From Rivularia sp963920925 (GTDB taxonomy: Bacteria > Cyanobacteriota > Cyanobacteriia > Cyanobacteriales > Nostocaceae), in contig NZ_CAWUDI010000005.1 of the NCBI RefSeq assembly GCF_963920925.1, positions 124,001-188,000 on the forward strand: a DNA stretch of 64,000 bases, given 5' to 3'. A model generated the notes under the pieces. The model saw only the letters and a list, made by a program, of their open reading frames with translations. It was not told the origin of the DNA and did not search any database. Positions 35,850 to 44,826 of the stretch are shown here, piece after piece. How positions within the stretch are numbered: the first letter of the stretch is position 1; each line of letters begins with the position of its first letter. A program made the position numbers and the translations under genes.

Positions 35850-38153
35850 ATGAAGCATCTATTTAACTTTAAAGCGGTGAATAAAGCATTTCTTATATCT
35901 TTTTGTTTGCTATCGGCTTTACCAACTGCACAAGCTACTACTCAAAATCAATTACAAAACTCTGAAGGATTTTTATTAGCACAAGCAGCTAAAAGCTCGA
36001 AATCTTCCCCAACTAAATACGATGACAAATACGTTTTAGAATTCAATCGTAGTCCAATAGTTGGCAACCGAATGCGTTTGCGAGGAGTCTATTCTGAAGG
36101 TCGTTTGGCTTTTACTCGTCCTCGTGGTTGGGATGTAGGAGATGTCAAAGCTGAAATTCACTTTCAACATTCGCCAGCACTGTACGCGAATCGCTCTAAC
36201 TTAACAGTACTAGTTAACGATCGCGCTGTAGGTAGCATCCCTCTAAATCGCAAACAATCCCAAGTCGGTCGAGTACTTTTAAACATCCCTCCAAAGCTGC
36301 TGCAAGAATATAACGAACTTAAGATTGTAGCCCAGCAGAATAATACAGAAGGATGTAGCAACCCCGGCGATCCAACTCTATGGACGGAGATTCTACCAGA
36401 CTCAAAATTAATTTTTAGCTATAACCCTAAAGAAATTCCGCTCAACTTCAGCAACTATCCTTATCCCTTCTTTGATAACCTCAATTTAGACACTAACCGC
36501 ATCGTTTACTTAAAGCCCCAAAGTACCAGTCAATCTTGGTTGGAGGGAGCAGCCCGAATACAGGCTTCATTAGGTAGACAAGCAGAATTTCGTCCCATAG
36601 AGACAGATTTAATCTCAGATATCTCTGATGTGTCAGCCGATCAAAGATTGGTCATCATCGGTACTCCTGCCGAACAACCAGCCCTAGCAGATTTAGATTT
36701 ACCTCGTAAAATTACGGGTTCTCAAATTTTAAATGCTGATGGGACAGCAATACCAGAGGATACAGGAGTCTTAATCCTAACCACTACCAAAAAAGGTAAA
36801 GTTCCTGTTCTAGTTGCCACTGGAAATGGTGCAGTAGGAGTAGCTAAAGCTGCCAGGTTATTAGCACAGCCCTCTTCCCAGAAAATAGGCACCGGGCAAG
36901 TTGTTTTGGTCAATAAATTAGAAGAGGCTGACACACCAGGAAAGAGAGAATGGCCCAGCTATTTACCAGAATCGAATAACTTTCAGCTAAGCGAAATCAA
37001 AACTCAATTTAACGGTGATGCTTTCAGAGATGTTAGCGTCCGTGGTTCTGCTGCCCCACCAGTTGAAATAGACTTCCGTGCATTACCGGATGACAGATTT
37101 GTACGCGGTAGTTCGATGAACCTGGTTTACAGCTATAGTCCGCAGATGAATCCTAGAACCTCTGCTGTAGAAGTGTTACTGGATGGAGTTTTTATTGGTG
37201 GAGCGCGTCTAGATTCAGACGAAGGAGCAATACGTAAAAACCTGAAAGTAGATTTACCAGCTAAATTGGTTAAGCCTGATTCTAAGCTTCAAGTGTTTTT
37301 CCGGATGAATCCCAAAGAACCCTTTGATAAAGCAAACTGTATCAGTCCACCAGATCAACAGCTTTCAGGTACCGTTCATTCCGATACCAATTTTGATTTA
37401 AAACGGGAAAATTCCGTACAGCTACCCAATCTTCAATTAATGCAGTATGGCTTCCCCTTTGCTGCACCTCAAGATTTATCTGAAACAGCGATCGTACTTC
37501 CACAAGAACCGAGCAGTAGCGATGTCTTGACAATGCTTGCTTTTAGCGAACGTTTGGGAAGATTAAGTCGTGCAGATGCAGTCAAACTAGATGTCTATAC
37601 CGCAAACACATTGCCCCCAGAAGTGCGTAACAAGGAACACTTAGTAGGAATTGGGACGCGAGAGAATTTCCCTTTACCTGACGTATTCAAATCTCCAGGC
37701 TTTAACTTAGGTAGGTCATTCGGTCGCGGTTCAGCCCAAGCCAGCGTTACAGTTCCTCAAGATAGACAAGGAATGATTAAGCAAATACTCTCTCCTTGGA
37801 ATGGCGATCGCGTTGTGTTGGCTTTGACTGCTCAGACGGATACTGGGTTAGAAAGAGTACAGGAAGTATTAAGTAAAGACCCTTGGTTCTTCCAACTGAA
37901 GAAGGATACGGTATTAATTAGCAGCGACAAGGAAAACCCCGCAGCTTACGACCCAGATAGCTATCAGCTAGCATTTTTTGACAATGCTCCTTCAAGTCGT
38001 CGCATCGAAGATACCAGTCTTCTGAGCAAAATGACGCGGATGCTACAGGAAAACTGGCTGTTAGTACCTGCGGGTATCGTTGGTTTATCTCTGATTCTCT
38101 ACGGAATTGTTCAGCTTTATTTGAAGCGGATTTCTGCTTCTAACAGAAGCTAG
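35850..38153 (+). CDS. bcsB: Cellulose synthase periplasmic subunit BcsB
   Basis: A 767-residue secreted protein. Signal peptide (AFLISFCLLSALPTAQATTQ) then two tandem carbohydrate-binding/flavodoxin-like modules as in BcsB, and one C-terminal transmembrane helix (WLLVPAGIVGLSLILYGIVQLYL, about residues 733-755) that contacts BcsA. Family sequence marks include RLRGVYSEGRLAFTRPRGWDV, LNVLVNDRAVGSIPLNRK-like strand (SNLTVLVNDRAVGSIPL), and FDNLNLDTNRIVYLKPQ. It guides the glucan from the BcsA channel into the periplasm. Located directly upstream of bcsA; in proteobacteria bcsA usually comes first. Confidence 0.9.
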   Translation: MKHLFNFKAVNKAFLISFCLLSALPTAQATTQNQLQNSEGFLLAQAAKSSKSSPTKYDDKYVLEFNRSPIVGNRMRLRGVYSEGRLAFTRPRGWDVGDVKAEIHFQHSPALYANRSNLTVLVNDRAVGSIPLNRKQSQVGRVLLNIPPKLLQEYNELKIVAQQNNTEGCSNPGDPTLWTEILPDSKLIFSYNPKEIPLNFSNYPYPFFDNLNLDTNRIVYLKPQSTSQSWLEGAARIQASLGRQAEFRPIETDLISDISDVSADQRLVIIGTPAEQPALADLDLPRKITGSQILNADGTAIPEDTGVLILTTTKKGKVPVLVATGNGAVGVAKAARLLAQPSSQKIGTGQVVLVNKLEEADTPGKREWPSYLPESNNFQLSEIKTQFNGDAFRDVSVRGSAAPPVEIDFRALPDDRFVRGSSMNLVYSYSPQMNPRTSAVEVLLDGVFIGGARLDSDEGAIRKNLKVDLPAKLVKPDSKLQVFFRMNPKEPFDKANCISPPDQQLSGTVHSDTNFDLKRENSVQLPNLQLMQYGFPFAAPQDLSETAIVLPQEPSSSDVLTMLAFSERLGRLSRADAVKLDVYTANTLPPEVRNKEHLVGIGTRENFPLPDVFKSPGFNLGRSFGRGSAQASVTVPQDRQGMIKQILSPWNGDRVVLALTAQTDTGLERVQEVLSKDPWFFQLKKDTVLISSDKENPAAYDPDSYQLAFFDNAPSSRRIEDTSLLSKMTRMLQENWLLVPAGIVGLSLILYGIVQLYLKRISASNRS

Positions 38154-38157
38154 GAAT

Positions 38158-38240
38158 AGTTAGTAATTGGTAATGGGTAATGGGTAATAGGTAATTGTTA
38201 AAGTTCCCCGTTCCCTATTCCCCGTTCCCCAATCCCTACT
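38158..38240. repeat. Heptamer repeats between bcsB and bcsA
   Basis: Words taattggtaatgggtaatgggtaat... and cccgttccctattccccgttcccc fill the spacer to about 38235, followed by the bcsA leader. Same repeat type as the spacers after rpoB and smpB. Confidence 0.75.
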
Positions 38241-38287
38241 TCTGTAAAATCGCATCACCTTTAATTAAAAAAAATTAAAAACTTGCC

Positions 38288-40924
38288 ATGTCCTCTTCAG
38301 TCAAAAACTCTCCAAAAAAAAGCCAGCGCTTTAACATAAGCAGATGGTTGATTGACTTAACACCCAGCTTTTTTGATAAAACCTTAGAAAAAGTCGGAAT
38401 CAAACATTTTAAGTGGTTCATTTTACTGCTATTAGTATTATCAATTCCACTGATTGTTACACCGTTAGAAGTTTGGCAGCAAGGAGCCATCGCTGTTTTT
38501 CTGGTATTACTAGGTCAGCTAGTATTAGGAGCAGAAGAACAGGAATCTTCTACAGAAGTTGGTCAGTATTATCACCTGTTTATGGTGTGGCTGAGTCTGG
38601 TAACGACAATGCGGTATTTATATTATCGTCTGAGCTACACGCTCAACTTTGACGGATGGATAAATAGTATTGCTTGTTTGACACTACTAGGAGCAGAATT
38701 ATATGCAATTTTCAGCTTAGTATTAGCGTACTTTCAAACCTTAAAAATTAAAGAGCGTAAACCCATTGATATTTCTACCATTCCCCAAGATGAATGGTTT
38801 AATGTTGATATTTATATTCCTACCTACAACGAAGACGTTGAGATTGTTCGTAAAACAGCATTAGCAGCTTTAACTTGCGATTACGCTCCCGGTAAAAAGA
38901 AGGTTTACGTTCTTGATGATGGTCGTCCTGAAAAGTATAAAGAAGACGACCCAAAAAGAGAAACTTTCCGCATCAGACGAGAAGAGTTGCAGCAAATGTG
39001 CGAAGAACTCGGCTGCATCCATATGGGACGAGATACCAACGACCATGCTAAAGCTGGTAACATTAACACTGCTTTTTATAAAACAGACGGCGATTTAGTT
39101 CTAATCTTAGACTGCGACCACGTTCCATCTCGGCAATTTCTTCTACACACGGTAGGTTTCTTTTACGACCCCAAAGTATCCTTCGTACAAACTCCACACT
39201 GGTTTTATAATCCAGATCCCTTCGAGCGCAACTTACTTACCGACGGAAAAATCCCTGTAGGTAACGAACTGTTTTACAAAGTACTGCAAAAAGGTAATGA
39301 TTTTTGGAACGCATCATTTTTCTGCGGTTCAGCGGCAGTTATTCGTAAAACTCACGCTTTAGAAGTTGGAGGAATTGCGGTTGAAACGGTAACAGAAGAT
39401 TGTCACACAGCATTACGTTTACACTCAAAAGGTTATAAATCCGTTTACTACGACAAAATCATGGTAGCGGGGTTAGCACCAGATACCTTTTCAGCTTATG
39501 TAGGTCAGCAAGTACGCTGGGCTAGGGGAATGGCTCAAATTCTTAGAATTGAAAACCCATTATTTAATACCAAGTTAAATCTAAATTTTGCTCAACGAAT
39601 TTGTTATTTGAGCGCAACTTCCCACTTTTTATATGGTTTCCCCAGACTGATATACGCAATCATTCCTACCTTATTCTTATTATTTGGAATTAATCCCATC
39701 CAAGGTTTGGGTTTAGAAACTTTAGCATATGCCGTACCGCATATTCTTCTTTCCCTAGCTACCAACCACATTATTTATAAACACGTCCGATTTTCCTTCT
39801 GGAACGAAATTTTTGAATTCGTAATGTCTTTCCAAGCGGGTTGGGTAACATTATTAGCCTTGATTAATCCTGGAATGGGTACCTTTAACGTTACCGATAA
39901 AGGGATAAACGTTACCAAACGTACCTTTGACTGGGCATCAATGCGGGGTTTAATCATAGTAACAGTATTAGTAGTTAGCTCTTTACTAGCAGTTCCTTAT
40001 TGGTTATTACTAAGACCAGAAGATACAGAAGCAGTATTAGTTAACACCTTATGGTCTGGCTTTAACTTGATTCTATTATCAGCAGCTTTACTTGTAGGAT
40101 TTGAACAACCACAAATTCGTACCGCTCACCGCTTAGAAAGACAACTTCCGGTAGTAATTTCTAGCGACGAGCAAACCATCATGGGAGAAACGATTAACAT
40201 TTCAGAAACTGGTGCTTTGATATCCTTAGAATCATGGTCAAATTTACCAGACGAAGTACAAATTGAAGTCATGGGAGATTTTGACGCTCGCGTTGTTATT
40301 ACAGCAAGAGTTGTACGAATTACTCCGGTAAATGAAATAGAGACTCATTTGGGAGTAGACTTTGTTAATCTCAATCGTACCCAATTGGATGACTTATCCT
40401 TGGTTATGTTTTCCGACGTAAAAGAATGGTATTCACAAAACCGAGAAAACGCGGATAAACCATTTGCTTCTCTTGGTTTCTTAGCCACCAGTATCACTCG
40501 TTCTCTACGGGAACTTAAACCAACTACAAGCAAAAAAATACGCAGGCAGGTAAACACCAGCGCCCAACTATATTGGGATGGACATTTCTTTAGTGGAGTT
40601 GCTACCGAATTAGGAATAACAGGTTTACGGTTGGAATTAGATAGTAAAAAAGCTTTATCAAGTGATGATAGATTGCTTGGAAAACAAGATTTAGAAAAAA
40701 TGCAAACGATGAAACCGTTAGTTGGTTTGCTGTTGAGTCAAAGCAAAAATTCTTCACCCACTAGATTTGTTGCTGAAATCAATATAGTTGAAGAAGAACG
40801 CGGTAAAGTTGCTATAGAGCTTAATTTCCCTGAAAAATTCCGTAACAAACAATCTCCAAAAATCAAGCAGTTTTTACGAAATAACTTAGAAGACAATTTT
40901 GGTAGGAGTGATATTGCCGCTTAA
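38288..40924 (+). CDS. bcsA: Cellulose synthase catalytic subunit with PilZ domain (BcsA)
   Basis: An 878-residue multi-span GT2 enzyme that polymerises glucose from UDP-glucose and pushes it through its own channel. N-terminal helices to about residue 140, then the GT domain with all motifs: Asp210-Asp211 (DDG), the DxD Asp275/Asp277, Thr369-Glu370-Asp371 (TED, catalytic base), and QQVRW at Gln407-Trp411 (glucan-terminal site). C-terminal helices to about residue 600. The PilZ domain has RTAHR (Arg611 and Arg615) and NISETG (Asn637, Ser639, Gly642), both needed for c-di-GMP. Residues about 740-860 form a second PilZ-like domain in which the RxxxR and Ser of the motif are lost (ELGITG at 774-779). 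c-di-GMP should therefore activate synthesis. Confidence 0.95.
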   Translation: MSSSVKNSPKKSQRFNISRWLIDLTPSFFDKTLEKVGIKHFKWFILLLLVLSIPLIVTPLEVWQQGAIAVFLVLLGQLVLGAEEQESSTEVGQYYHLFMVWLSLVTTMRYLYYRLSYTLNFDGWINSIACLTLLGAELYAIFSLVLAYFQTLKIKERKPIDISTIPQDEWFNVDIYIPTYNEDVEIVRKTALAALTCDYAPGKKKVYVLDDGRPEKYKEDDPKRETFRIRREELQQMCEELGCIHMGRDTNDHAKAGNINTAFYKTDGDLVLILDCDHVPSRQFLLHTVGFFYDPKVSFVQTPHWFYNPDPFERNLLTDGKIPVGNELFYKVLQKGNDFWNASFFCGSAAVIRKTHALEVGGIAVETVTEDCHTALRLHSKGYKSVYYDKIMVAGLAPDTFSAYVGQQVRWARGMAQILRIENPLFNTKLNLNFAQRICYLSATSHFLYGFPRLIYAIIPTLFLLFGINPIQGLGLETLAYAVPHILLSLATNHIIYKHVRFSFWNEIFEFVMSFQAGWVTLLALINPGMGTFNVTDKGINVTKRTFDWASMRGLIIVTVLVVSSLLAVPYWLLLRPEDTEAVLVNTLWSGFNLILLSAALLVGFEQPQIRTAHRLERQLPVVISSDEQTIMGETINISETGALISLESWSNLPDEVQIEVMGDFDARVVITARVVRITPVNEIETHLGVDFVNLNRTQLDDLSLVMFSDVKEWYSQNRENADKPFASLGFLATSITRSLRELKPTTSKKIRRQVNTSAQLYWDGHFFSGVATELGITGLRLELDSKKALSSDDRLLGKQDLEKMQTMKPLVGLLLSQSKNSSPTRFVAEINIVEEERGKVAIELNFPEKFRNKQSPKIKQFLRNNLEDNFGRSDIAA

Positions 40925-40970
40925 ATATTTGATTTTAACTCAAAATTATTTGTAAGAATTTCAGATACTT

Positions 40971-41011
40971 AGAAACCCGATTTTTTCAAAAAACCGGGTT
41001 TCTGAATTTTT
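40971..41011 (+). terminator. Terminator and palindrome after bcsA
   Basis: AGAAACCCG (40971-40979) pairs with CGGGTTTCT (40995-41003); inside, T6 pairs with A6 except for one mismatch, giving a long stem. A T-rich stretch gaatttttat follows. It ends the cellulose cluster and is also close to the palindrome type common in filamentous cyanobacteria. Confidence 0.7.
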
Positions 41012-41108
41012 ATAGTTAAAGTTTACAAAATAAAAATTATCATTCTGCAAATTCCGCCTTCCTCCGCGCTGAAAATGATTCAATCCAAAATATCAAATCT
41101 AAAATTAA

Positions 41109-41696
41109 TTATCCTTTATATTGTTGTATTTTCCAAAAATAACTAGAAACCAAATTAGTTACCACATGAGCAACTATCGGAACTAATAAATTACCGCTCA
41201 AAAATGCACTGTATCCTAAAACTACTCCAACAATAGTTGCCCAAATCACATAAGCCCATTGCCCAGAACCACTAAGATGCAAAACTCCAAAGCAAATACT
41301 TGATACGATAACAGCAAAATGATCCAATCCTAAAGCCGGAAGCATAACTCCCCTAAAAAGCAATTCTTCACTCAAACCAGGTAACAGCCCCAGCCAAATT
41401 AAATCGGGTAATGCTAAAGGTTTTAATACGATTTCCAAGTAATAATCGGCGCTTTTACGGTATAAAGGGGAAAACCGATAAGCCAAACTACTAAAGCCGG
41501 TAATAGTTAAACCTAAACCCACTCCGATCAAGAATTCTTGTTGATGCCAACGCCAAGACATCAACGAAAAGTAACCAAGTTGTAACCACACTTTGGCAAC
41601 TATCCATAAAATAATAGCTGTCACTCCCATTGCCATCAGCACTTGGGTACGTGTCAGGTATGGAATTTCTGGTTCATTCTTTTGCTGTTGCGCCAC
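41109..41696 (-). CDS. CPBP family intramembrane glutamic endopeptidase
   Basis: A 195-residue membrane protein with about six hydrophobic segments. The family motif EExxxR is present as GLSEELLFRGVM at about residues 108-119, and the second motif with His follows in FGVLHLSG near residue 145 and the third (VPIVAHVVTNL) near residue 178. These are the active-site motifs of CPBP/Abi (CAAX-protease-like) peptidases. Substrate unknown; bacterial members process peptides or act in immunity or signalling. It ends near the cellulose-cluster terminator and begins 64 bases before the DUF3326 gene. Confidence 0.85.
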   Translation of the reverse strand: MAQQQKNEPEIPYLTRTQVLMAMGVTAIILWIVAKVWLQLGYFSLMSWRWHQQEFLIGVGLGLTITGFSSLAYRFSPLYRKSADYYLEIVLKPLALPDLIWLGLLPGLSEELLFRGVMLPALGLDHFAVIVSSICFGVLHLSGSGQWAYVIWATIVGVVLGYSAFLSGNLLVPIVAHVVTNLVSSYFWKIQQYKG

Positions 41697-41759
41697 AGTT
41701 ATTAAAATATTAAGAAACAGTTAATAGGGAAAGATTAAGAAACAACTAACAATTAACAT

Positions 41760-42818
41760 CTAAACTAACGGCTGTAAAGAAAATATTGTAGAACTTAAAA
41801 CAGATGGATTAACTCCTGCTTTATCAGCCGCCAATATTCCGATTGCTTCTAAGTAAGAGCTTGCCGATATTGTTTTTATTCCCAAGGGTTGAGGAGGAAC
41901 TTGCATCTGAGTTTGATTTTCCTCTACAGTAATTATTTGACATTTATTTTGACTCAAACTCAACAAAGCACTGCTACCGCAAGCATTCGCTGGTACTACT
42001 ACTGCATCAATTTGATTTACCCATATATCGCTATTGTGAGGAAATTGATTAGATTTCCCGGTAATAAATTGGGGTGCGCGACTCAATCCTACAAGTACAC
42101 TTGGTAAAAAAGTATAACCCAATTCCTCCGCAGCAGAGCGCGGTGATAAATTTGCATCTAAAGGTGGTGGAGAAAATGTTGGAGAATGAGCGCAAGGAAT
42201 CTGAAATTCTCGCACTATCAAATGGCTGATTACCGCTTCCGCACCAGCGATTAAGTCTACTCCGTTGCCTTCACGGTAGTTTTGCTCAGCCTCTTCATCA
42301 AGGTTATCGGGAAAACGCGCAACAACTGCGATCGCACTAGCACCTGCTTTATTTATCAACACTTCCGCAGCCCTTAACAAACTATCTGGATTGCCGATGG
42401 TGCCCCAACTTGCACCAGATTCCGCCGAGCCTAATTCTACATTTAAAGGAGCGTCCGTAACTACATAATCTGTTAAATTTAATCCTAGCGTTGCTCTAGC
42501 TGCATCTGCTGCCTGAATATTTCTCAAACGTAAATCTGGCTCAATTCCTTTGTCAAAAATCAAACCAATTTTATTTTGATGTACCGACTGTAAACCCCAA
42601 CTTCCTGCCGCAAACTTGTCAATACCATAACCTTCAACATATAAAGTATTAGGTAGATTCCAGTACAGCATTGCCCCATTGAGGACATTCGGATGAGTTA
42701 TCAAAACATCGCAAACTTCAGCCATAGCTTTGGCAACGGGTAATGCATCACCTGCATAACCTCCGATAGTTGCTCCAACACCAGTTGGAATAATTAAAAT
42801 TGCAGTATATGGACGCAT
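41760..42818 (-). CDS. DUF3326 domain protein
   Basis: A 352-residue protein of the DUF3326 family, widespread in cyanobacteria and of unknown function. It starts MRPYTAILIIPTGVGATIGG and contains GYAGDALPVAKAMAE, LNGAMLYWNLPNTLYVEGYGIDKFAAG, and a C-terminal NACGSSALLSLSQ segment typical of the family. It is probably soluble and cytoplasmic, of mixed alpha/beta fold with glycine-rich loops. No signal peptide or transmembrane helix. Upstream 262 bases of plus-strand gap carry dispersed repeats. Confidence 0.88.
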   Translation of the reverse strand: MRPYTAILIIPTGVGATIGGYAGDALPVAKAMAEVCDVLITHPNVLNGAMLYWNLPNTLYVEGYGIDKFAAGSWGLQSVHQNKIGLIFDKGIEPDLRLRNIQAADAARATLGLNLTDYVVTDAPLNVELGSAESGASWGTIGNPDSLLRAAEVLINKAGASAIAVVARFPDNLDEEAEQNYREGNGVDLIAGAEAVISHLIVREFQIPCAHSPTFSPPPLDANLSPRSAAEELGYTFLPSVLVGLSRAPQFITGKSNQFPHNSDIWVNQIDAVVVPANACGSSALLSLSQNKCQIITVEENQTQMQVPPQPLGIKTISASSYLEAIGILAADKAGVNPSVLSSTIFSLQPLV

Positions 42819-43080
42819 TTATTCAGTTATCAATTAACAATTATCAATTATCTAATAATTTGTCTTATTAATAATCAACAAAATGGGAACGAAAGCAGAG
42901 TTTTTACAAGTTGCTATAATAGCTCTCTTTATCTCTTTCCTCTGTCTTAAAAAGTTGTTCTCTGCGAGAAAGCCTCCGGCTCACATGGGGGAAACCCCCA
43001 AGACCACACACACTTTATGTCCTAACGGACACGCTCCGCTAACGCTGCGTTCTCTGTGTCTCTGCGGTTTTTTCTCTTAG
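42819..43080. repeat. Dispersed intergenic repeats
   Basis: The gap between the DUF3326 gene (start at 42818) and the end of the next minus-strand gene carries GC-rich dispersed words: gcctccggctcacatggggg, aaccccc, and ggacacgctccgctaacgctgcg, ending in tctctgtgtctctgcgg. An open plus-strand frame of 65 codons here is only repeat DNA. Confidence 0.6.
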
Positions 43081-43674
43081 TTATATACCCTGATATAAAA
43101 TTCCTAATATATTCGCAAGTTCCTTAATATAGTAATTATTCAAATCAATAAATAAATTACTATCTTCCAATTTAATAAACTTCCAAATATCTCCTGTAGT
43201 TACTGCTCCATAAATAGTTTTGATACCATTATTTTGTTGCTGGTTAAATATCTGTGCTGCTAACATTGCCCCCGCACACTGCCCCAATCCATTTTTAATA
43301 TTTTCGTTTTTCGCTTCAATAATAATCAAAACTGGTGCATTAATAAGTAGTTGTTCCTTTGAACGACTAATAATAAAATCACAATAACCATTTAAACCTT
43401 TTTCTATCTCAACATCAAAGTTAGTACCGGAGAATAAACTTATTTGATAATTAGCTCTACGTCTTATTTCCAGCAAAATAGGTAGAATAATCATTTCTGA
43501 ACGTGCTTTTTCGGTATTGATTGCTAAAGCTAGTTCGGCGGTTTCCTTTAAATCGCTCTTTAATTTATCACTTGCTTCTAAAGGTTCAATATTCTTAAAT
43601 AAATCGGCAACTTCGTGTATATGAATATCGAAATTATTTTTGAAGTTACTTAATGTTAAATCACTGTAAGCCAT
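43081..43674 (-). CDS. PD-(D/E)XK nuclease-like protein of unknown role
   Basis: A 197-residue protein. The middle has the spacing of a PD-(D/E)XK fold: an Asp in GLNGYCDFIIS (about residue 115) followed about 20 residues later by a hydrophobic strand ending VLIIIEAKNEN, i.e. E-x-K, the two typical metal/catalytic positions. N-terminal helices and a C-terminal strand-rich part complete it. Such domains occur in restriction or DNA-repair enzymes and in many small cyanobacterial proteins of unknown use. It is not next to a methyltransferase, so a restriction system is not supported. Two small genes lie on the same strand upstream. Confidence 0.72.
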   Translation of the reverse strand: MAYSDLTLSNFKNNFDIHIHEVADLFKNIEPLEASDKLKSDLKETAELALAINTEKARSEMIILPILLEIRRRANYQISLFSGTNFDVEIEKGLNGYCDFIISRSKEQLLINAPVLIIIEAKNENIKNGLGQCAGAMLAAQIFNQQQNNGIKTIYGAVTTGDIWKFIKLEDSNLFIDLNNYYIKELANILGILYQGI

Positions 43675-43748
43675 TGACCTATTCCTTGAATCATATAAAA
43701 AATGAAATAATAAATTTTGAAAGCATAAAATAAAGTTTTTGATTTATT

Positions 43749-43931
43749 TTAGTTAAGTTTTATTCTCGTAATTACCGCTTCCAAGGTAACTTTTTTTCTC
43801 TGAGAATCCACAGCAGTAATAGCCCAACGTAAAGGTTCACCATTCTTTCTTAATTCAGCTTCTATAGACTTATGTAGCTGGGCGGTATTTTCTTGTAAAT
43901 CAATTTCTACGCTAATAAAATCAGTAATCAT
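43749..43931 (-). CDS. Small conserved hypothetical protein
   Basis: A 60-residue acidic/basic mixed protein, MITDFISVEIDLQ at the start and VTLEAVITRIKLN at the end, with an amphipathic helix (LHKSIEAELRKNGEPLRWAI). The pattern of conserved-looking strand-helix-strand and the clear start suggest a real protein of a small cyanobacterial family, not a shadow frame. Function unknown. It lies between the ferredoxin gene and the PD-(D/E)XK-like gene. Confidence 0.7.
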   Translation of the reverse strand: MITDFISVEIDLQENTAQLHKSIEAELRKNGEPLRWAITAVDSQRKKVTLEAVITRIKLN

Positions 43932-44041
43932 TATTTATTATTTTTCCTTAGTGTTCCTTGTTCCCTATTCCCTATTTTATGAAAACCGATAACAATCGAC
44001 TGCCATTCAATAACAGTCGATCGCTAAACTAAAGTTAATAA

Positions 44042-44362
44042 TTAATCCTTACCAAATTGATTTTGATAAACAGTATCTTCCTGCTCGGTTTCAATCTTCA
44101 AATCGGAACGAGGATAGGAAACGCAAAGCAGCGCAAAACCTTGATTTTGTAAATCTGGACTAACTCCCATGCCCTCGCTTTGCTCTACACTACCACCATT
44201 GACGATTTTGCCGGCACAGGTGGTACAAACACCAGCATTACATGAAGAAGGCAATTCCAAACCTGCTTCGTCAGCAACAGATAGAATTGTTTTGTCTTCG
44301 GGTACCTGTAATGTGTGTGTTTTACCTTGATGGATGAATTCAACAGTATAAGTTGTAGTCAT
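44042..44362 (-). CDS. Plant-type [2Fe-2S] ferredoxin
   Basis: A 106-residue ferredoxin from the ATG at 44362. A TTG two codons earlier is also open but less likely. Cluster ligands: CNAGVCTTC gives three cysteines (C-x4-C-x2-C) near residues 41-49, and the fourth is in FALLCVSYPRSD near residue 79. The length is a little over the usual 97-99 residues of photosynthetic PetF because of a C-terminal extension (DTVYQNQFG). It should carry one electron per cluster. Whether it is the main photosynthetic ferredoxin or a minor paralogue cannot be told from the sequence. Confidence 0.92.
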   Translation of the reverse strand: MTTTYTVEFIHQGKTHTLQVPEDKTILSVADEAGLELPSSCNAGVCTTCAGKIVNGGSVEQSEGMGVSPDLQNQGFALLCVSYPRSDLKIETEQEDTVYQNQFGKD

Positions 44363-44368
44363 ATACAA

Positions 44369-44826
44369 TATATGGTATGTGTCCGTATAATACTGAATAT
44401 TTTATATTATTAATAAGCCTACAATTCAACCATTAAGCAATATATAATAATTCTCAATTAGATAAATTTGCCACCTTTGGCTATAAAGTAATAATTATAA
44501 GTCTTTGGCAGAAAAATTTTAACCGATTGTATCGATATGATTAATTTGTTATCAAAATTATTTCGATCAACTTCATTTATACACATAAACATTTAGCTTG
44601 TATTTGTGCGTTGAGTAATGGTTACAAATAATTTCAATTGTTTGTCAAAAACTGTTTGCGGAAGTTTTTTGCGGGATGCTCTGTATAGTGTAGAACAGGA
44701 AAACTGTAACAATTACTAATAATTCTATCTGTAGGTGAATCTTTATAGTTTTCAATAAAAGTTAATCTGAAAAGTAGATAATAAATATCCAATTATAAAT
44801 TTTAAATTGTATTTATGGAGATGAAA
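44369..44826. promoter_or_regulatory. Divergent promoter region of ferredoxin and acnB
   Basis: About 450 bases of AT-rich DNA between divergent genes. The acnB start at 44827 has a good SD (GGAG at 44817-44820). No further operator or RNA was recognised. Confidence 0.45.

Noticed and set aside
42883..43080. Plus-strand frame of 65 codons
   Set aside because: Made up of GC-rich dispersed repeats; no coding character.
43081..43674. Restriction-modification system around the PD-(D/E)XK-like protein
   Set aside because: No DNA methyltransferase or specificity gene is close; the neighbours are a small hypothetical gene and a ferredoxin.
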